DNA from: Okapia johnstoni
Lineage: Eukaryota; Chordata; Mammalia; Artiodactyla; Giraffidae
Assembly (NCBI GenBank): GCA_024291935.2
Contig: JAGTYA010000024.1
Span: forward strand, 7,440,001-7,504,000
DNA length: 64,000 nt
Direction of reading: 5' to 3'
How positions within the stretch are numbered: the first letter of the stretch is position 1; the number at the start of each line of letters is the position of its first letter. The translations under genes were made by a program, and so were the position numbers. Of the stretch, positions 1 through 11,860 are shown in pieces. The notes under the pieces are model-generated. The model was not told the origin of the DNA and ran no database searches. It saw only the letters and a list, made by a program, of their open reading frames with translations.

Positions 1-391
1 TCGCAGTAATTTTACCACGGTGCCTAAATCAGGAACAGGCGTGAATTGACCTTTTAACCCCTTCCCCGCCAGGGGATTAGACTCTGTTTCCTGTTCAATC
101 TCCTCCAGAGCCAGTTCCATCCCTCCTGGGGGGGCCCCCCCAAGGAGTGGATAAGCAGCCCCACCATCTCTTTTCTCCCCCTCCTCTGTGGAGCCTTGGA
201 GGGGGGCAGCACTAGGGGTGGATGCTGAGGTCCAGGCTGGTGCAGGGCCTGGCAGGAGCTGAGGGCCCAGGCGGGAGTGATAAATATTGAAGAGGAGGGA
301 TTTCGGTGTGGGCTGGAGCAGCTGCAGTGGTTCGAGTGTCACACTATCTCTCCCCAGGTTTACTGACCCATTTCCATTCACGCGGCTGCCG

Positions 392-404
392 GTTTCCTAG
401 CAAC
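392..404 (+). promoter_or_regulatory. RFX X-box-like motif
   Basis: GTTTCCTAGCAAC resembles the RFX-family X-box (GTNRCC then RGYAAC with 0-3 nt between). The right half is exact; the left half has T where a purine is preferred. A second half-site, GGCAAC, follows directly. Confidence 0.35.
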
Positions 405-1568
405 GGCAACAGTCCCCCCAGAACAGGCGGAGTGTGTGTCTGCCATTAGCGACTGCCGCAACTGTGTCAAGGTTACCCCGCTCCCTGCAAACCCACCCCG
501 GCGGGTTTGTTTTCTGCCAGCGCCTGGCACACACCATGCCAGCCAGGGAGGAGGAGGGAGGGGGCCGGGGGCCAGCCCAGGGGCTTGGGTGGGGGTGGGG
601 GGCCGAGGAGGAGCTGTAGTTCCCGGTCCAGTGGGAGCCAACTTGGACTCAGGCCGAAGCTGGCCCCCCCAACTCTTGGCTGGTGGAATTCCTGAGCCCG
701 AGGGGAGCAGGGGGCGGGGTTGTCCCTCAGCCCTGACCCCCGAGATTCCAGAGCCTAGGGGGAGGGGTGTGGGCCGAGGGGCCTCCGGGAAGCCTGCCCG
801 ATCTGACCCCACCTGGCTTGTTCTGCTCCTGCCCTGGCTTCCTCCCACTTCTGCGCAGCTCCGTGTTCTTCTCTGCTCTCAGCTCTTTGTCCCAGCCTCT
901 GTGCCTGGTCTCCCCCCTCAGACTCCCCAGGGCGAGGTTGTATTTCTCCCATCAGACTAGGAGCTCCTGAGGTTGGGGTTCATGATACCTCCTTTCCTTC
1001 TCTTCCCTCAGCTCTAGTTCATGACTGTTTTTCTAAATGTCATGGGAGATGGGACTAAACACTTGGGGTGGCAAAGGAGAAGTTTCCTTAACAGGGACTA
1101 GCAGGGCAAATACCCCCATTCCACCTCCTGGGTGAAGTAGGTTCTGCCTGCACAGCCCAGCCTGGCAGCACTTGTAGGGGAGGGGCCACTGGAAATAGAG
1201 GAGGACTCTTCGTTTTCACCCTGAAAGCCTGGCTGCAAAGGGTTAAAGCAGTTCTCCCCCCACCTTGGTATGTGAGCTCCCCCCCACGCTGGGGGGATGG
1301 GAGGAAGAGGGGGGGCCTGTCGCCTTATAGCCACTCATGTGGTCAACTCAGACCTGACCAGTCACATTCCTGCCCAGGAGGATGGGGCTTGAGGTGGAGG
1401 GGTAGGGACCTGGAGGGGGCTGGGTGTGTAGGATTTGGGGGGGTTGGGGTACCGAGAAGGTGGGGCACGGGGCTGCTGGGAACTTGGAAGGATTGTGCAA
1501 TGTAAACCTCTGGAAGCCTGAATCAGCCTCCTGTCCCTCTGGAACTGTCTCCCTGTCTTTCCTCCTAG

Positions 1569-1614
1569 TTTGCACCCCCAGAACATGCCCGTGGTCCCCA
1601 TCACTGAGACACAG
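1569..1614 (+). other. Candidate small 5'UTR exon
   Basis: A 46-bp interval lies between a long pyrimidine tract ending in tcctcctag (AG at 1567-1568) and a donor ACACAG|GTACAG (GT at 1615-1616). Both splice motifs are good, but no homology is recognised. It could be an alternative AHDC1 leader exon or a chance pair of sites. Confidence 0.3.
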
Positions 1615-2871
1615 GTACAGATGCAGTCCCAACTCTAAACAAAGAAAAGTGTGTTGCGGAAGCAGTTTCTCACATGCAGGATGGCGCAGAGATTTGTGGG
1701 TAGTCTCCACTGTGACTTTCTGGTGCTTGGAGGAGGTCGGCTGGATTTTTGGCTGGGTTGGAGGCTCTAAGATCTAGGGTACAGAGCAGGCTGTGCTTGA
1801 CAGTAGAAAGAGACCTGGGCGGGGACCCAGGCAGCCTGGTTCTCTGCCCAACCTTGTGCCTGACTCCCCGTGGTCTCAAGTCTCCCCATTTGAGGGGCTT
1901 AGGCCAGTGGTCTGTAACAGCCCTCCTGTCCTATTGGTCAGTGGTCTGGGTGAGGGATGAGGAAGTGAGGGGCAGTGGTCTGGAGGGACTGTGGGAAGCT
2001 GCCAGCTCCAGGGGGAGTTTGCAACGTGATCCCAGAGCGAAAATAGCCCAGGTCATTTTCAGCTGCTTGGGCGGAGGTATCTGATCCCGCCAGGGCAGGG
2101 CAGCTTGGGCAGGGGGCAGGGAGGAGCATTCTGTAAAGCTCTCTGGGAAACCAGACCCCAGGATGGGAGGGTGGGGAAAGGTTGGCATGCCTGGGTGGAC
2201 TTCCTGAGGACACCCCCACCCCCACCCCATGGGGGCTCTGGAATTTTAAGATGAAGAATGCAGAGGGTTAACAGGAGGTGAGGGCTGGACTCCAGCCCCC
2301 TTTGGGTCCTGGCCTGGATGAGGTGAAAGGTCAGCCCCAAGGAGTCCAGGCACAGCTGGGGAAGGAGTAACCCGATCCTTCTCCCTAGCCCTGCTCAGGG
2401 TATCACAGAGCTGCCTCCCCCAGGAAAGGTGCTTTGACATCCCCTGGAAGAGTTTGTTTCGACTTGTTCTCAGCAGGCAATGAGGGGTAGGGGAGGGTCC
2501 TGGCCCAAGGGGTCAGGGAGAGCTCCAGGCCTGGAGCCCCAGCCAGTATGGCAGTGCTTTGTCATCCTAAGGTCAGGGGAGGTGGAGGTGAGCTTGCTGG
2601 AAAGGTTAGAGGTAGCGTGTTGTGGCCCTGCTCCCATTCTGTGTCCCATTTATGACTCTGATGGCCAACACTGAGGATTGAGGAAGCTTAAAGTTAGGAG
2701 ACTACCCGCCCTCAACACACACACACTGATTAGTGAGAGAAGCTGCCTGCTACTAGACAGTGACATTGGGATGTGTCTGGGGTCGTGAATTACCCTGAAT
2801 CTGAGATGGCTTTGCTGTGTGTGATGGAGTCGTTATAGAGTGTAGGATGGTGTGGTGGGAAGGCAGAGATA

Positions 2872-3045
2872 ATACCCAGAAGAACATGGACTCTGAAGTC
2901 AAGCCTGACCTGGGTTCAAATCCTTCCCTCTGTCTCAGACAAGCTTTTTAACCTAAGCCTCAGTTTCCCCAGCTACAAAATGGGACTGATCGTCTTCATC
3001 ATAAAGGGCAATCATGAGGGTTGGGAGAGAACAAGTGCTTGGTAA
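2872..3045 (+). repeat. MIR SINE fragment
   Basis: It shows the MIR core order: 'tgacctgggttcaaatcc', then 'cctcagtttcccc', then 'aaaatggg', then a trailing 'gtgcttggtaaa'. Ancient mammalian repeat; ends approximate. Confidence 0.75.
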
Positions 3046-3469
3046 AACGTAACCCTTAATGGGCCTCATTGTGTCCCAAGGCTCCAGAGGAGTTGGTGAG
3101 CTACAGCTGGTCTGAGGAAGAGGAGAGTTATGAGACTGTGACTGGGTCAGTGTCCCCAGGGCTCTGCGTGAGGCTGTGGGAGTATCCAGGTCACTTGGGG
3201 TTGGATGGGGTGAGGTAAATGATGTTTAGTCTGTAGCAAGGGGTGGTTGGGGCAAGGTTCTTCTTAACAGCCGACTTCTGAGGCTGGCGACAGCCCCTCT
3301 GCTGCCTACCCCGGAGGGTTTGTGCAGCCATGTGTGGCTGTAGCCTGTCCCCAAGTGTGGCGGTAGGTATGTTTGAGAAGGCGCAGGCATCCCAAGAAAG
3401 AACAAGTCGCCTTTTGTACAAGCCCAGCCCCAGGCCGGGTTGGGCCCTCTCTGGGGGATCCCCTGTTTC

Positions 3470-3830
3470 TGCGCCCGGCTCTCAGCCCACGGGACAGCGC
3501 CCCAGCCGCGCCCGCCACCTGATGGGGCTGCGAGGCTGCCTGAGCGCCCCCTCCCGGGGGACCCACGCTTCGGGCCTGGGGCTGGGGGTGCGGGGTGCGG
3601 GGAGTGGTCTGGGGCAGGGGGCGTGTTCGGAGGCCTGGCCCCGCCCTGTGACGTCGCCCCAGGTGCTACCAATCTCCGGGAGCCGTGCCCACGGGCGGCC
3701 CTCCCCTTCCAGGCCCCGCGCTCTGAGATCTGGAGGCGCCGTGGGTGGAGGAGGCGGCAGGGCCGGCCCACGGGGCGGGGAGACCATTGAAAGGCCTCGC
3801 CCTTCCTGCTTTGGGCGGGGCTGAGCACAC
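3470..3830. promoter_or_regulatory. CpG-rich, GC-box patch; possible alternative promoter
   Basis: GC and CpG density rise sharply here. It holds GC boxes (GGGGCGGGG near 3772-3780 and GGGCGGGG near 3813-3820) and a CRE-like TGACGTCG at 3649-3656. There is no TATA box. It could be an internal AHDC1 promoter or an enhancer. No transcript evidence is visible. Confidence 0.4.
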
Positions 3831-4750
3831 GACCCTGAGACCGAACCGAGCTGCTCTCTTTGAAGAACTTCACAAGACCTCCTCTCTTTCTGGAGCACTC
3901 AACCTTCTTACCCACCTGTCCAAATCCTACTAGGTACCCTTTCTGCAGGAAGCCTTCCAGAACCGACCTCTCCCCCACCCCCCAGCAATCTTTTTTCTTA
4001 TTACCTACACCCTTTTAGCGACTCTCAGTCATACCAGTACTGACTGCTACTAACACCAGCAGCTGTCCACTGAACCATTTACTGTGTACCAGGCCGTTAC
4101 GTGTCTTTCATGAAATATCTTACCTGATAGATCTCTGATTGCTTTCCACCTTGTATTATGAGCCTTTCTCACCCACTGGATTGGAAGTTCCTCTGGGAAG
4201 TGGTTCCAGACATGGCATGGCTCAGAATAGGCACTACTGAATGTTTAGGATGGATAATAAATGAAGAGACAGGCTCATGGAGGGAAAATACCCTGGCAGA
4301 AGTCCCACAGCAAATAGGTAGAAGAATCAAAGCTAGAAATGAGGTATCCAGGCTCCATTCAGGCCTTTAGTTCTGGTGTGTGACTAAGAGTAGGGAGTTG
4401 CAAAGAAGGATGGCATAATCCTCCTCTCTCCCCCACCCCACCAAAGAGCGGAGGAACCCGAAATCTGTTTTCCTCTGCAGTTAACACACCTTGAACCAGA
4501 ATCTTTGGCTCTTGAGAGGAAGAGGAAGAAGCAGTGATGGAGGAGCTGGGAGGGCTTGTGCTGGCCAAAGTGGTACCTCTGGGCTGTAAGGAGTAGTGTG
4601 GTTCAAGTAATTGGGGATACTGGTTCTGGGGACATGAGGCATTTGGTTTGCAGGTGGGAGGTTCTAAGTTGGGCCACGAGGAGGGTTGGGAGCCAAGGTA
4701 CGTAGGGATTCAGTGCGAGAGAGGCAGGATTTGTGCTGGGCCAACACTGT

Positions 4751-4768
4751 CCCCCCCCCCCCCCCCCC
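4751..4768 (+). repeat. Poly-C tract (C18)
   Basis: Eighteen consecutive C, then GCCCC. It is an unstable homopolymer whose length is probably unreliable in this sequence. Confidence 0.9.
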
Positions 4769-4859
4769 GCCCCATCACCAGGCTGGCCTGGTGGAATGCT
4801 GGGAGGCCCGGGGGATGGGGCCAGACAGCCAAGGTGTCTCCGGTGGTACAGAAGCAGTT

Positions 4860-5110
4860 AAGAGCTGCCTCAGCCCGTTCCTTCAGACAATTAGTGACAT
4901 CTCGCTTGACAACACCACACTGAGCCGATGCAGACCTCAGCCCCCCTTCCCGGCCCCCCCACGGCCGCTTCAGCTGTTTATTCTTGGGCTTTAACAATTG
5001 GGATTCTGACTTGGAGGAGCGGGCGCCCCGCGCTGCCCTCTGACCCTCCGTCGCCTTGGCAACTGGAGCCCGGTAGGCCTGGGCCTGCGTTAGGATTACA
5101 GATCCTGAAT
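4860..5110. promoter_or_regulatory. Candidate conserved non-coding element with X-box-like motif
   Basis: A non-repetitive stretch lies between low-complexity regions. It has an AT-rich centre with AACAATTG (SOX-like) and an X-box match GTCGCCTTGGCAAC at 5050-5063 (GTNRCC, 2-nt spacer, RGYAAC). No open frame with homology. Conservation is inferred from complexity only. Confidence 0.35.
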
Positions 5111-5379
5111 TCACAATCTTGCTGCTCCCCTGCAAGCAGAAGCAGCAGCGGCAGCATGTGGGATCTTCAGCTAGACTGGAAGGGACGAGAAAGAGGATCC
5201 CCAGGGGCCAGCCTGAGGCACAGGTGGGAACCAGGGATGCCCACGGGCAACCCAGAGCATGAGGTGCCCCCCATGGAGTGGAGCAGGGCCCAGAGCCTTC
5301 CTCCGTTCCCAACATCTCCCATCCTCTATCTGGAAACTTTCTTCCTGGTAGAGCCCCCAGGGCAGGGGCCAGGCTTCTT

Positions 5380-5929
5380 CATCACTCTCCCCCTGTTTTT
5401 CCCCCCAGTCAGCCCCCTACCATGCCCAGACCTCCAAGTGCCAGCAGGCTGTGCCCCTGCTGTGCCCGCAGCCATGGCAACAGCCCCCCCCTTGTCAGCT
5501 CTCCTCCCCCCCCACCATCCAGCCCCCACCCCCCACCCCAGCAACCAACTGCCCCAGCTGAAACCGGAGCCGACGCATCTGTGAGCCTCATGCCCAGACT
5601 CACATTCCATTTCTGTCCGCTGTCCCCCCCAGCTCTGGCGACGACATCTCCCCCTCCTCCTCTTCGCACCCCCCCTCCCTCCTTGCCTCTGTCTACTCCT
5701 GCTGGCCCCCCCCCCCCCCCCACACACACTTTATCACTTAGTGTCTCCCCCTTCCTCCCTTCCCAGTCTCTGGGTGCCTCTCACCCGCTCCCTGTGTCCC
5801 TGGTGGTCTCTGGGTGTGTCAGTCAGTCCCTCTGTCCGCCTCCAGTTCCCTGCGGTGTCTTCAGTCCCCTGTGCCTTGCCCCGGCTGTGGCAGCCCCTTC
5901 TCCCTCTCCTTCCCCTCTTCAGGTGTCTT

Positions 5930-5994
<65 letters not shown>

Positions 5995-6300
5995 TTGTCT
6001 CTGCCTCATTCTGCCTGTCTCTCTGTCTCTTTGTCTTTTTCTTCCTCCTCTATCCCTCTCTCCCTGAAGGGAAGACTTCCTGGCTCTTTCTGGCTCTTTT
6101 CCTTCCTCGAGCTTTTCTCTGTCTTTTTCTCTCCCTCCCCATCTCTGTCTTCTTAACCTCATTCTGCCCTGTTTCTCTTGTCCCCCACATGCTTTCTCTT
6201 TCCGCCTTTCTCTTCCTGAATCCGATTCTCTGCCTTGGTTTCTCCTTCGTCTCTCTTCTTCTGATCCTCTCCTTCTAAATACATAGATTTCTTTCCAGTC
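5380..6300 (+). repeat. Pyrimidine-rich low-complexity block with (CT)30
   Basis: About 0.9 kb is strongly C+T-biased on the + strand. At its centre is an uninterrupted (CT)30 at 5931-5990. The serine/leucine-rich frames here are products of the repeat. Confidence 0.9.
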
Positions 6301-7951
6301 TTCTTTCTCTGTTTCCTAGTTGGTCATTCTTCTCATGGCCCCTGAGATGGAACTGGGATGGGGGGGGCCCCTCCGGAGTCACCCCAAAGGAGTCCTCTTT
6401 CAAGATAATCCTGGCATCCATTGGGCACATGCAGTTGAACCTGAGATGAGATGGGGAGGTTCTGAGGGCAAAGAGTCAGCAGAGGATGCGGCGCAAGGAA
6501 CCAAGATTACCAGGTCTCTCTTCCCTTCGGAGGACGGGCTCCATCATCTAGTTTACCTTCACCCAGCCCAGGTGGGGGCAGAGGGTAGTTCCTAGGGGCT
6601 GAACTGGCCCAAGAAGCCCCCTGGCTCTAAGAACTCCACAAAGAGCATGTTCAGGCCTCCTCCCCTGATTCCTGGGATTCGTTCCATACAACGATGGCTG
6701 TCTCAGACTGTGCCTCAGTTTCCCCTGTGGTACAGAGGATATATTCCCCTTGCTCTATCTCTGACTCCCTTAAAGTGCTTTGAGTTCCTGGAGCAAAATC
6801 AGGGTTATAAAGAACAGGGAAAGGGTGGAGTGACTTCCGCCGCCCTTGTTCACCAATACTTCTGTGCTGGAGGGGGACTTCAGCACAGAAGAATTGGTTT
6901 GGCTCAGGGCTGGGGTGGAATAAGGGTCCTGTCTCCTTAAGTGTCTGGTGGAGGACAATGCCCCCACTCCCCCCCAACCCAAAACTGGCAGCCCTTGCTG
7001 TCAGACCCTCCTCCTCACACCCCCTCTTTGGAATGAGCTCGGAGTCATGGGAAACAGACCCTGGGATGGTGGTGCCAGGCCTCCAGGGCCTAGCCCTTGC
7101 CTCTGGGTGTGATGAGACCTGGGCGGGCAGACGGTTCTAGGACCCTTGGGTCTGGGCACTACTCACCAAGGGGCCAGGCAGGGGAGTAGGGGTGCCTGGG
7201 GGAGGCGGGTTGCACGCAAGGCATGCTGGGCCCCCTCGGCGGGTGGGTGGGGGGAACAAAGCTGGCATCGAGGCCTCAGCTAAAATTAGCCGCTTCCCTG
7301 CGCGGGAGCGAGCATGCCTGCCAGCCGCCCAGATCGCCGCTGCCTCGGCAGGCCATCTGTCGCCACGTTTTGCTCAGTCCCTCAGGGCCCCCCAGCTCCA
7401 GCCACCCCAGGGGCTAGAGAACTCTGCTCTGAGGCTGTCCCTGGCCAGGACGCTGGACACTGCTGCTGTCGTGCTGTGTGACCTCAGTCCAGACCTGTCC
7501 CTCTCTGGGCTCCTGTACAACAACAGGACCTCGGACGCTGACATCCCAAGACCCCCCAGTCCTTTCAAGCACCAGGTGCTGGCGCTGCTCATGAGGGCTG
7601 GGGTGCGGGCTGCCTCCCTCCCTTAGAGCTAGCCTTCTGGTCTGAAGTCTGAAGATGGACCACGTGGGGTTTAGGGTGAAGATCGGGCTATATGACAAAC
7701 TCCTGTCCATTTTCTTGATCTTCACTGGACAGGAGGGCAGCTCTGGAAGCAACAGCACCCTGACACACACACATACACACACACACTCACTGTCTCTCTC
7801 CCTCCAAGCAGTCCTACAGAAACAGCTTCACGCGGGAAGCCCGGAGGCAGAGGCTGGGTTCAGCTGATACTACCTTGCCCTGTGGCTTGGGCCAGCCTCC
7901 TGCCCTTTCTTAGTCTTATCTTCCCCTCTTCAATAAGAAGCTCCCATTTCA
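6301..7951. other. Non-coding, no gene seen
   Basis: Mixed-complexity sequence. A somewhat CpG-richer part at about 7190-7400 contains ctaaaattagccgctt. A short CA/CT simple repeat lies at about 7765-7805. No protein homology or splice-bounded exon was found. Confidence 0.5.
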
Positions 7952-8030
7952 GGACTTCCCTGGAGATCCAGTGGCTAAGACTGCACTTCTAATACAGGGG
8001 GTGTGGGTTCGATCCCTGGTCAGGGAAGCC
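7952..8030 (+). repeat. Truncated ruminant tRNA-derived SINE
   Basis: It starts with 'ggacttccctgg', continues with 'gtggctaagactgcacttct' and includes the B-box-like 'ggttcgatccctgg'. It stops at 'cagggaagcc' without the usual A tail. Confidence 0.85.
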
Positions 8031-9780
8031 TCTCTGCTTTCCAGTTGAGGCAGCTGAGCTCCAGAAAGCAGAGGTTCCTGGTGAGGAAGCAAGCAGTGGG
8101 CCAGCGGGGTGAGCCGCCATGTCCTCCTTCCCATGGCCCCTGCAGCCTCAGCGCTCCCCAAGTTGCTACCTCTTCCCCCTCCCCAGAGCCAAAGAGACCA
8201 AGCCTCTGCTCCAAGGTCACTCCGCTTGCCCTGGGAGGAGCTCAGACTTGAACCCAGGCCTCTTGGCTCCTGTCCTCCTCACTTTCTGGCCAGCAGGCTG
8301 GGCCTGTTCCCTGGGTGAGTCATGCCCCTGGACTTTGGCCTCCTTGTCAGGCTCTGTGGCCTGAATTAGAGAGGAGGCCTTGGTAAGAAAGAGGGGCTCC
8401 CCTGGCCGCAGCGGGCGTCTGAAGTGATCATCCCATCCCGTCCACCCTGGGCCCCTGAGGGTGTGGTGACAGCCACCCCTACCCCGCCACAGCCTCTGAG
8501 AAGTCCTGTTAGGAACTGCTCCTCAGGCCTCAGGGCAAGGACAGCTTCTTTGCCCTGTGCATTCTGCTTCCCCAAGAACAACTATGTTCAATTAGAAATG
8601 GGGGGTGGTGGTGCTGCTTGGGGAGGTGGCATTTTCAGGTTGTCTGCGCCCAGGCGGCCTTCTTCCCAGCACTCATCTTCCCGGCCCCGGGTTACCCAGG
8701 AGGGAGGCCACAGCACCGCCCCTCCTGGTGTCCAGGGACCAAGGTCACGCCCAGAGCCCTGTGCGCCTCCACCTCCTGGGGCCAGCGGTGTTTGTCACTG
8801 GGGCAACGTGTGGCTGTGCCCGGCGCTGGCAGTGCTGGGGTGACATTCATGCCCTGTGAACTGTGACGCCTCTGCAGGCAGAGGACGGCACCACCAGGCT
8901 GGCAGTGATGGGGGAGGGGTGGGTGGGCTGTCACCTGTCCAGAGCAGCCCAGGGTGACATGTCCTTTACCCACCCTGCAGTCTGGAGGGAGGACTCACGG
9001 GCAAGGTTGTGTCCCCAGCTTATACTCAGTGTGTTGTGGGGAGGGGTCTGTGCCTTTGTCACGCCTGGAAAGTGAGGTGTGTGTGTGTAAGAGAGAGAGA
9101 CAGGTTCTCTGCATTTCACACCCTATCACTGGGTTGGGGTCCTGACTGTATGTCGGTCCCACCCTCTGGAGAGTGACAACATGTGTTCCTGTCTCAAACT
9201 GTCTGGAGGTTATCAGGTGTGCCCATCTCAGGCTTTGGAGGAAGTGACAGGTTCTGTGCTTAGCCCATTCTGTTACGAGGGTAGTCACCCACTCGTCCGC
9301 CTGTCTCTCTGACTGTTGGGTGTGTGTGAGATGTCACCATGTGCCCATCTCATGCCAGTGCGGGGAGTGACGTGTGATTATCTTGTGCTGTTGGGGGGCT
9401 GTCAGGAACCTGGGAGCTTGTCTCTCAACCCTGAGGAGACGACATGTTGCCCAGTGGTGTGGGGCTGTCAGTTGGCAGGGCCTCAAAAAGCAGGCCAAAG
9501 CCAGCACGCAAGCGATGGGCACAGGGACAAGCTAGGATAGGGGCGGGGAGGCAGCGCAGGGCAGGAGGGTCTGGGCTCCCCAAGACCTAACTTGTGACCC
9601 AGGTGCCAGCCCTTGGGACCGTTCCCCAGGAGGAAGGATCCACTGTTTTTCAGATGGTGTGGACCAGAGCTGCTGGGCTGGGGCAGGTGCGACCGGGTAG
9701 GCAGGGCACCAGGCAGGGCTGGCATGGGGGGCTTGGGTCCCCACGAGTCTGGGAGACCCTGTGCCTCGCCTCTCCTGCCC
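8031..9780. other. Non-coding, no gene seen
   Basis: GC-moderate sequence with repeated 'gtgac/tgtc' motifs around 8940-9400 that look like a degenerate low-complexity tract. Open frames on both strands overlap and lack homology. Confidence 0.45.
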
Positions 9781-9880
9781 CTGAAACTGTTAAACTAATT
9801 AAGACTGTGGAGCCGCAGGATTAATCGGGGCAGCTCGGCGCGGGCCGGGAGCTCAGGTAGTCGATTAGTGTGCCTGCCCA
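9780..9880. promoter_or_regulatory. Candidate homeodomain-bound element
   Basis: It contains TAATTA (9796-9801), the perfect 8-bp palindrome GATTAATC (9819-9826) and a third GATTA (9863-9867), set in CpG-containing unique sequence. This resembles developmental enhancer cores bound by OTX/PITX or Q50 homeodomain proteins. Motif-based inference only. Confidence 0.35.
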
Positions 9881-10034
9881 CTGACACACTCCTCAACCCC
9901 TGACCAGCCTCTCTCCACCTTGGCCTCCTTACCAGTCGCTGGCCCTGTCCCCCACTCTGTTAGCCTCGCCTATCATCACTGGGTCCTGTCTCTCTGCTTT
10001 GGGGTTTGTGTGTCCTTATCTCTGCTTCTCCTGT

Positions 10035-10145
10035 CTCTGTCTCTCCTGTGCATCTCTGTTGAGTCTCTTTCTCTCTCTCCCTGTGTCTTTTCCTCTCCCT
10101 CTCTCTCTCTCTCTCTCTCTCTGTCTTTTCCTCTCTCTCTCTTGT
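10035..10145 (+). repeat. Degenerate CT-rich simple repeat
   Basis: Repeated ctctctc and tctgtctct units with interruptions. Confidence 0.85.
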
Positions 10146-10857
10146 GTGGTCTCGGCTGGTGTCTGCAACCAGAACAAATCTCCCCCAGCCAACACCCCCT
10201 GAACAAGGAGGCCAGAGCAGCTAATGGGAAACATGTGATGCTGCCTTGCGCCTGGAGCACCGTGAAGGGAGCCTTAGTCCCAGCTCAGCCCCTGCTCCCA
10301 CCTCCCCCCCTTGCCGCATTCCCCCCACCACGCTGTCCCCTGCCTTCCAGCCCGTGTGGGCACAGTCACAAGTTCCCCAGTCATTTCCATCTCAAGGGGC
10401 AGGGGCGGGGGAGCTGGCCATTATCAGTTGGGGAATATCAGGTTGGGGAGGGGCTGGGAGCAGCTTCACTCCTCAGGTCGCCCCAGCCCCCAGGGCCAGG
10501 CAGACCTCATGCAGACTCCCCCCAACCATTACCACCATATGTAGGAGAACAGGGCCAAGATGAGCTGAGCTCTGGGGGCCTGGATGGGGGGCGGCCAAGC
10601 CACCCCCACTGGAGGGCTCTGGGGCCACCCAGATTTCCATCTTTTCCACCCTCCTGGGCCTCTGGGGAGCCGCAGAGGTGGGGGCTCCCTGAGGGCTTGG
10701 GAGGGCTTGGGAGCTGCCGGGCTGCATTTCTGTGCCCACCCAACCATGGGGGGAGGGGGGATGGATCAGAGGAGGGAGGCTCTGGCAGGTTGAAATTCTC
10801 CTTCTCTGCCTGTGGATAAATTGTCCCTAATCCAGGCTTGGGGAGTTGTCTGGCTCC

Positions 10858-10860
<3 letters not shown>

Positions 10861-10896
<36 letters not shown>
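10861..10896 (+). repeat. (AG)18 microsatellite
   Basis: Uninterrupted AG dinucleotides, followed by a GA-rich flank and then CA-rich sequence. Confidence 0.95.
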
Positions 10897-10897
<1 letters not shown>

Positions 10898-10919
10898 AGT
10901 AGATAGGGAGGGAGGAGGG

Positions 10920-11860
10920 AAGCAGGCATACAAACACAGTGACACAGACACACACTATCACAAAGAGTCTCACATACACGCACACATACGCACACACACT
11001 GACAAGTTACATAAAGGTATCACACAAACACTGAAGCACCATTGTGCTGACAGGCACACCATGGCACACAGACTCACACACGTTGACACTGACACAGACA
11101 TACAAGGACATGGCACAAGGACCCACTGACATACACAGGTGCACAGTGATGAGGTCATACAACACGCACATGCAGGGTCACAGTGAAACACACAGTAACC
11201 CACAGGGACACTGTGACCAATTGCGCCATGAGCCTGAAAACCCAGAGAGAGGCAGAGGGAAGGAGGGAGACGGCACTGATCCAGTGACACCCGTGCCCCC
11301 AGTCACTGGCCTCGAGATTGGAAACCTGTGGGGACAGCAGAGGGTCCACTCCAGGGTCCACCCCCCCCACCCCAATGCACCCGTCCAGAGTCGGAGATGG
11401 GCAGAAGTCAGTTCAGCTCCTGACATGGCCGGATGCAGAGTGTGTACACACGGGCACACATGCCCCAATCACAGCTGGGTACACCTGGTCACACATTAGG
11501 CACATATACCTGTGTGTCCCCATAGGTGTGCAAACATAGGCTCAGCTGGACACACATAGAGAACTGAACAAACCCAGATATACACACCCACATGTATAAA
11601 TGAAGACACCAACTCTAGTAGATATCAGCTCACACACATACACACACAGATAGTCCTATACATGGGCACTCTTAAACACACATGTACTTGCATAGACATA
11701 CAAAAATACGTAGAGAAACACACAGAAGGCTAAGTAGACCCAGGAAGCCACACACAGGTGTATTTGCCCAGACAGCTGAATGCTCACAGACGTGCAGGAT
11801 CTATTCAACACGCATGTACGCACACACATTCCCAGGCAACCTAAACCTATAAGCAGTCCG
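10920..11860 (+). repeat. Degenerate CA-rich tract
   Basis: About 0.9 kb is dominated by cacaca, acacac and gacaca words with irregular interruptions, plus a more complex patch at about 11220-11440. It gives spurious His/Thr-rich frames on + and Val/Cys-rich frames on the - strand. Confidence 0.85.

Larger units (their letters stand above)
1..3470. other. Non-coding GC-rich sequence, probably AHDC1 intron
   Basis: I see no protein homology here. About 361-500 is CpG-richer than its surroundings and includes the X-box-like motif at 392-404, so it may be a conserved element. A MIR fragment lies at about 2872-3045. The open frames overlap each other on both strands and are GC-driven. Placement inside AHDC1 follows from the long leader region of the human gene, not from a feature seen here. 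Confidence 0.5.

Noticed and set aside
5278..6278. Long serine/leucine-rich and arginine/glutamate-rich open frames on both strands
   Set aside because: They are the translations of the CT/GA repeat and its pyrimidine-rich flanks; no homology and no splice context.
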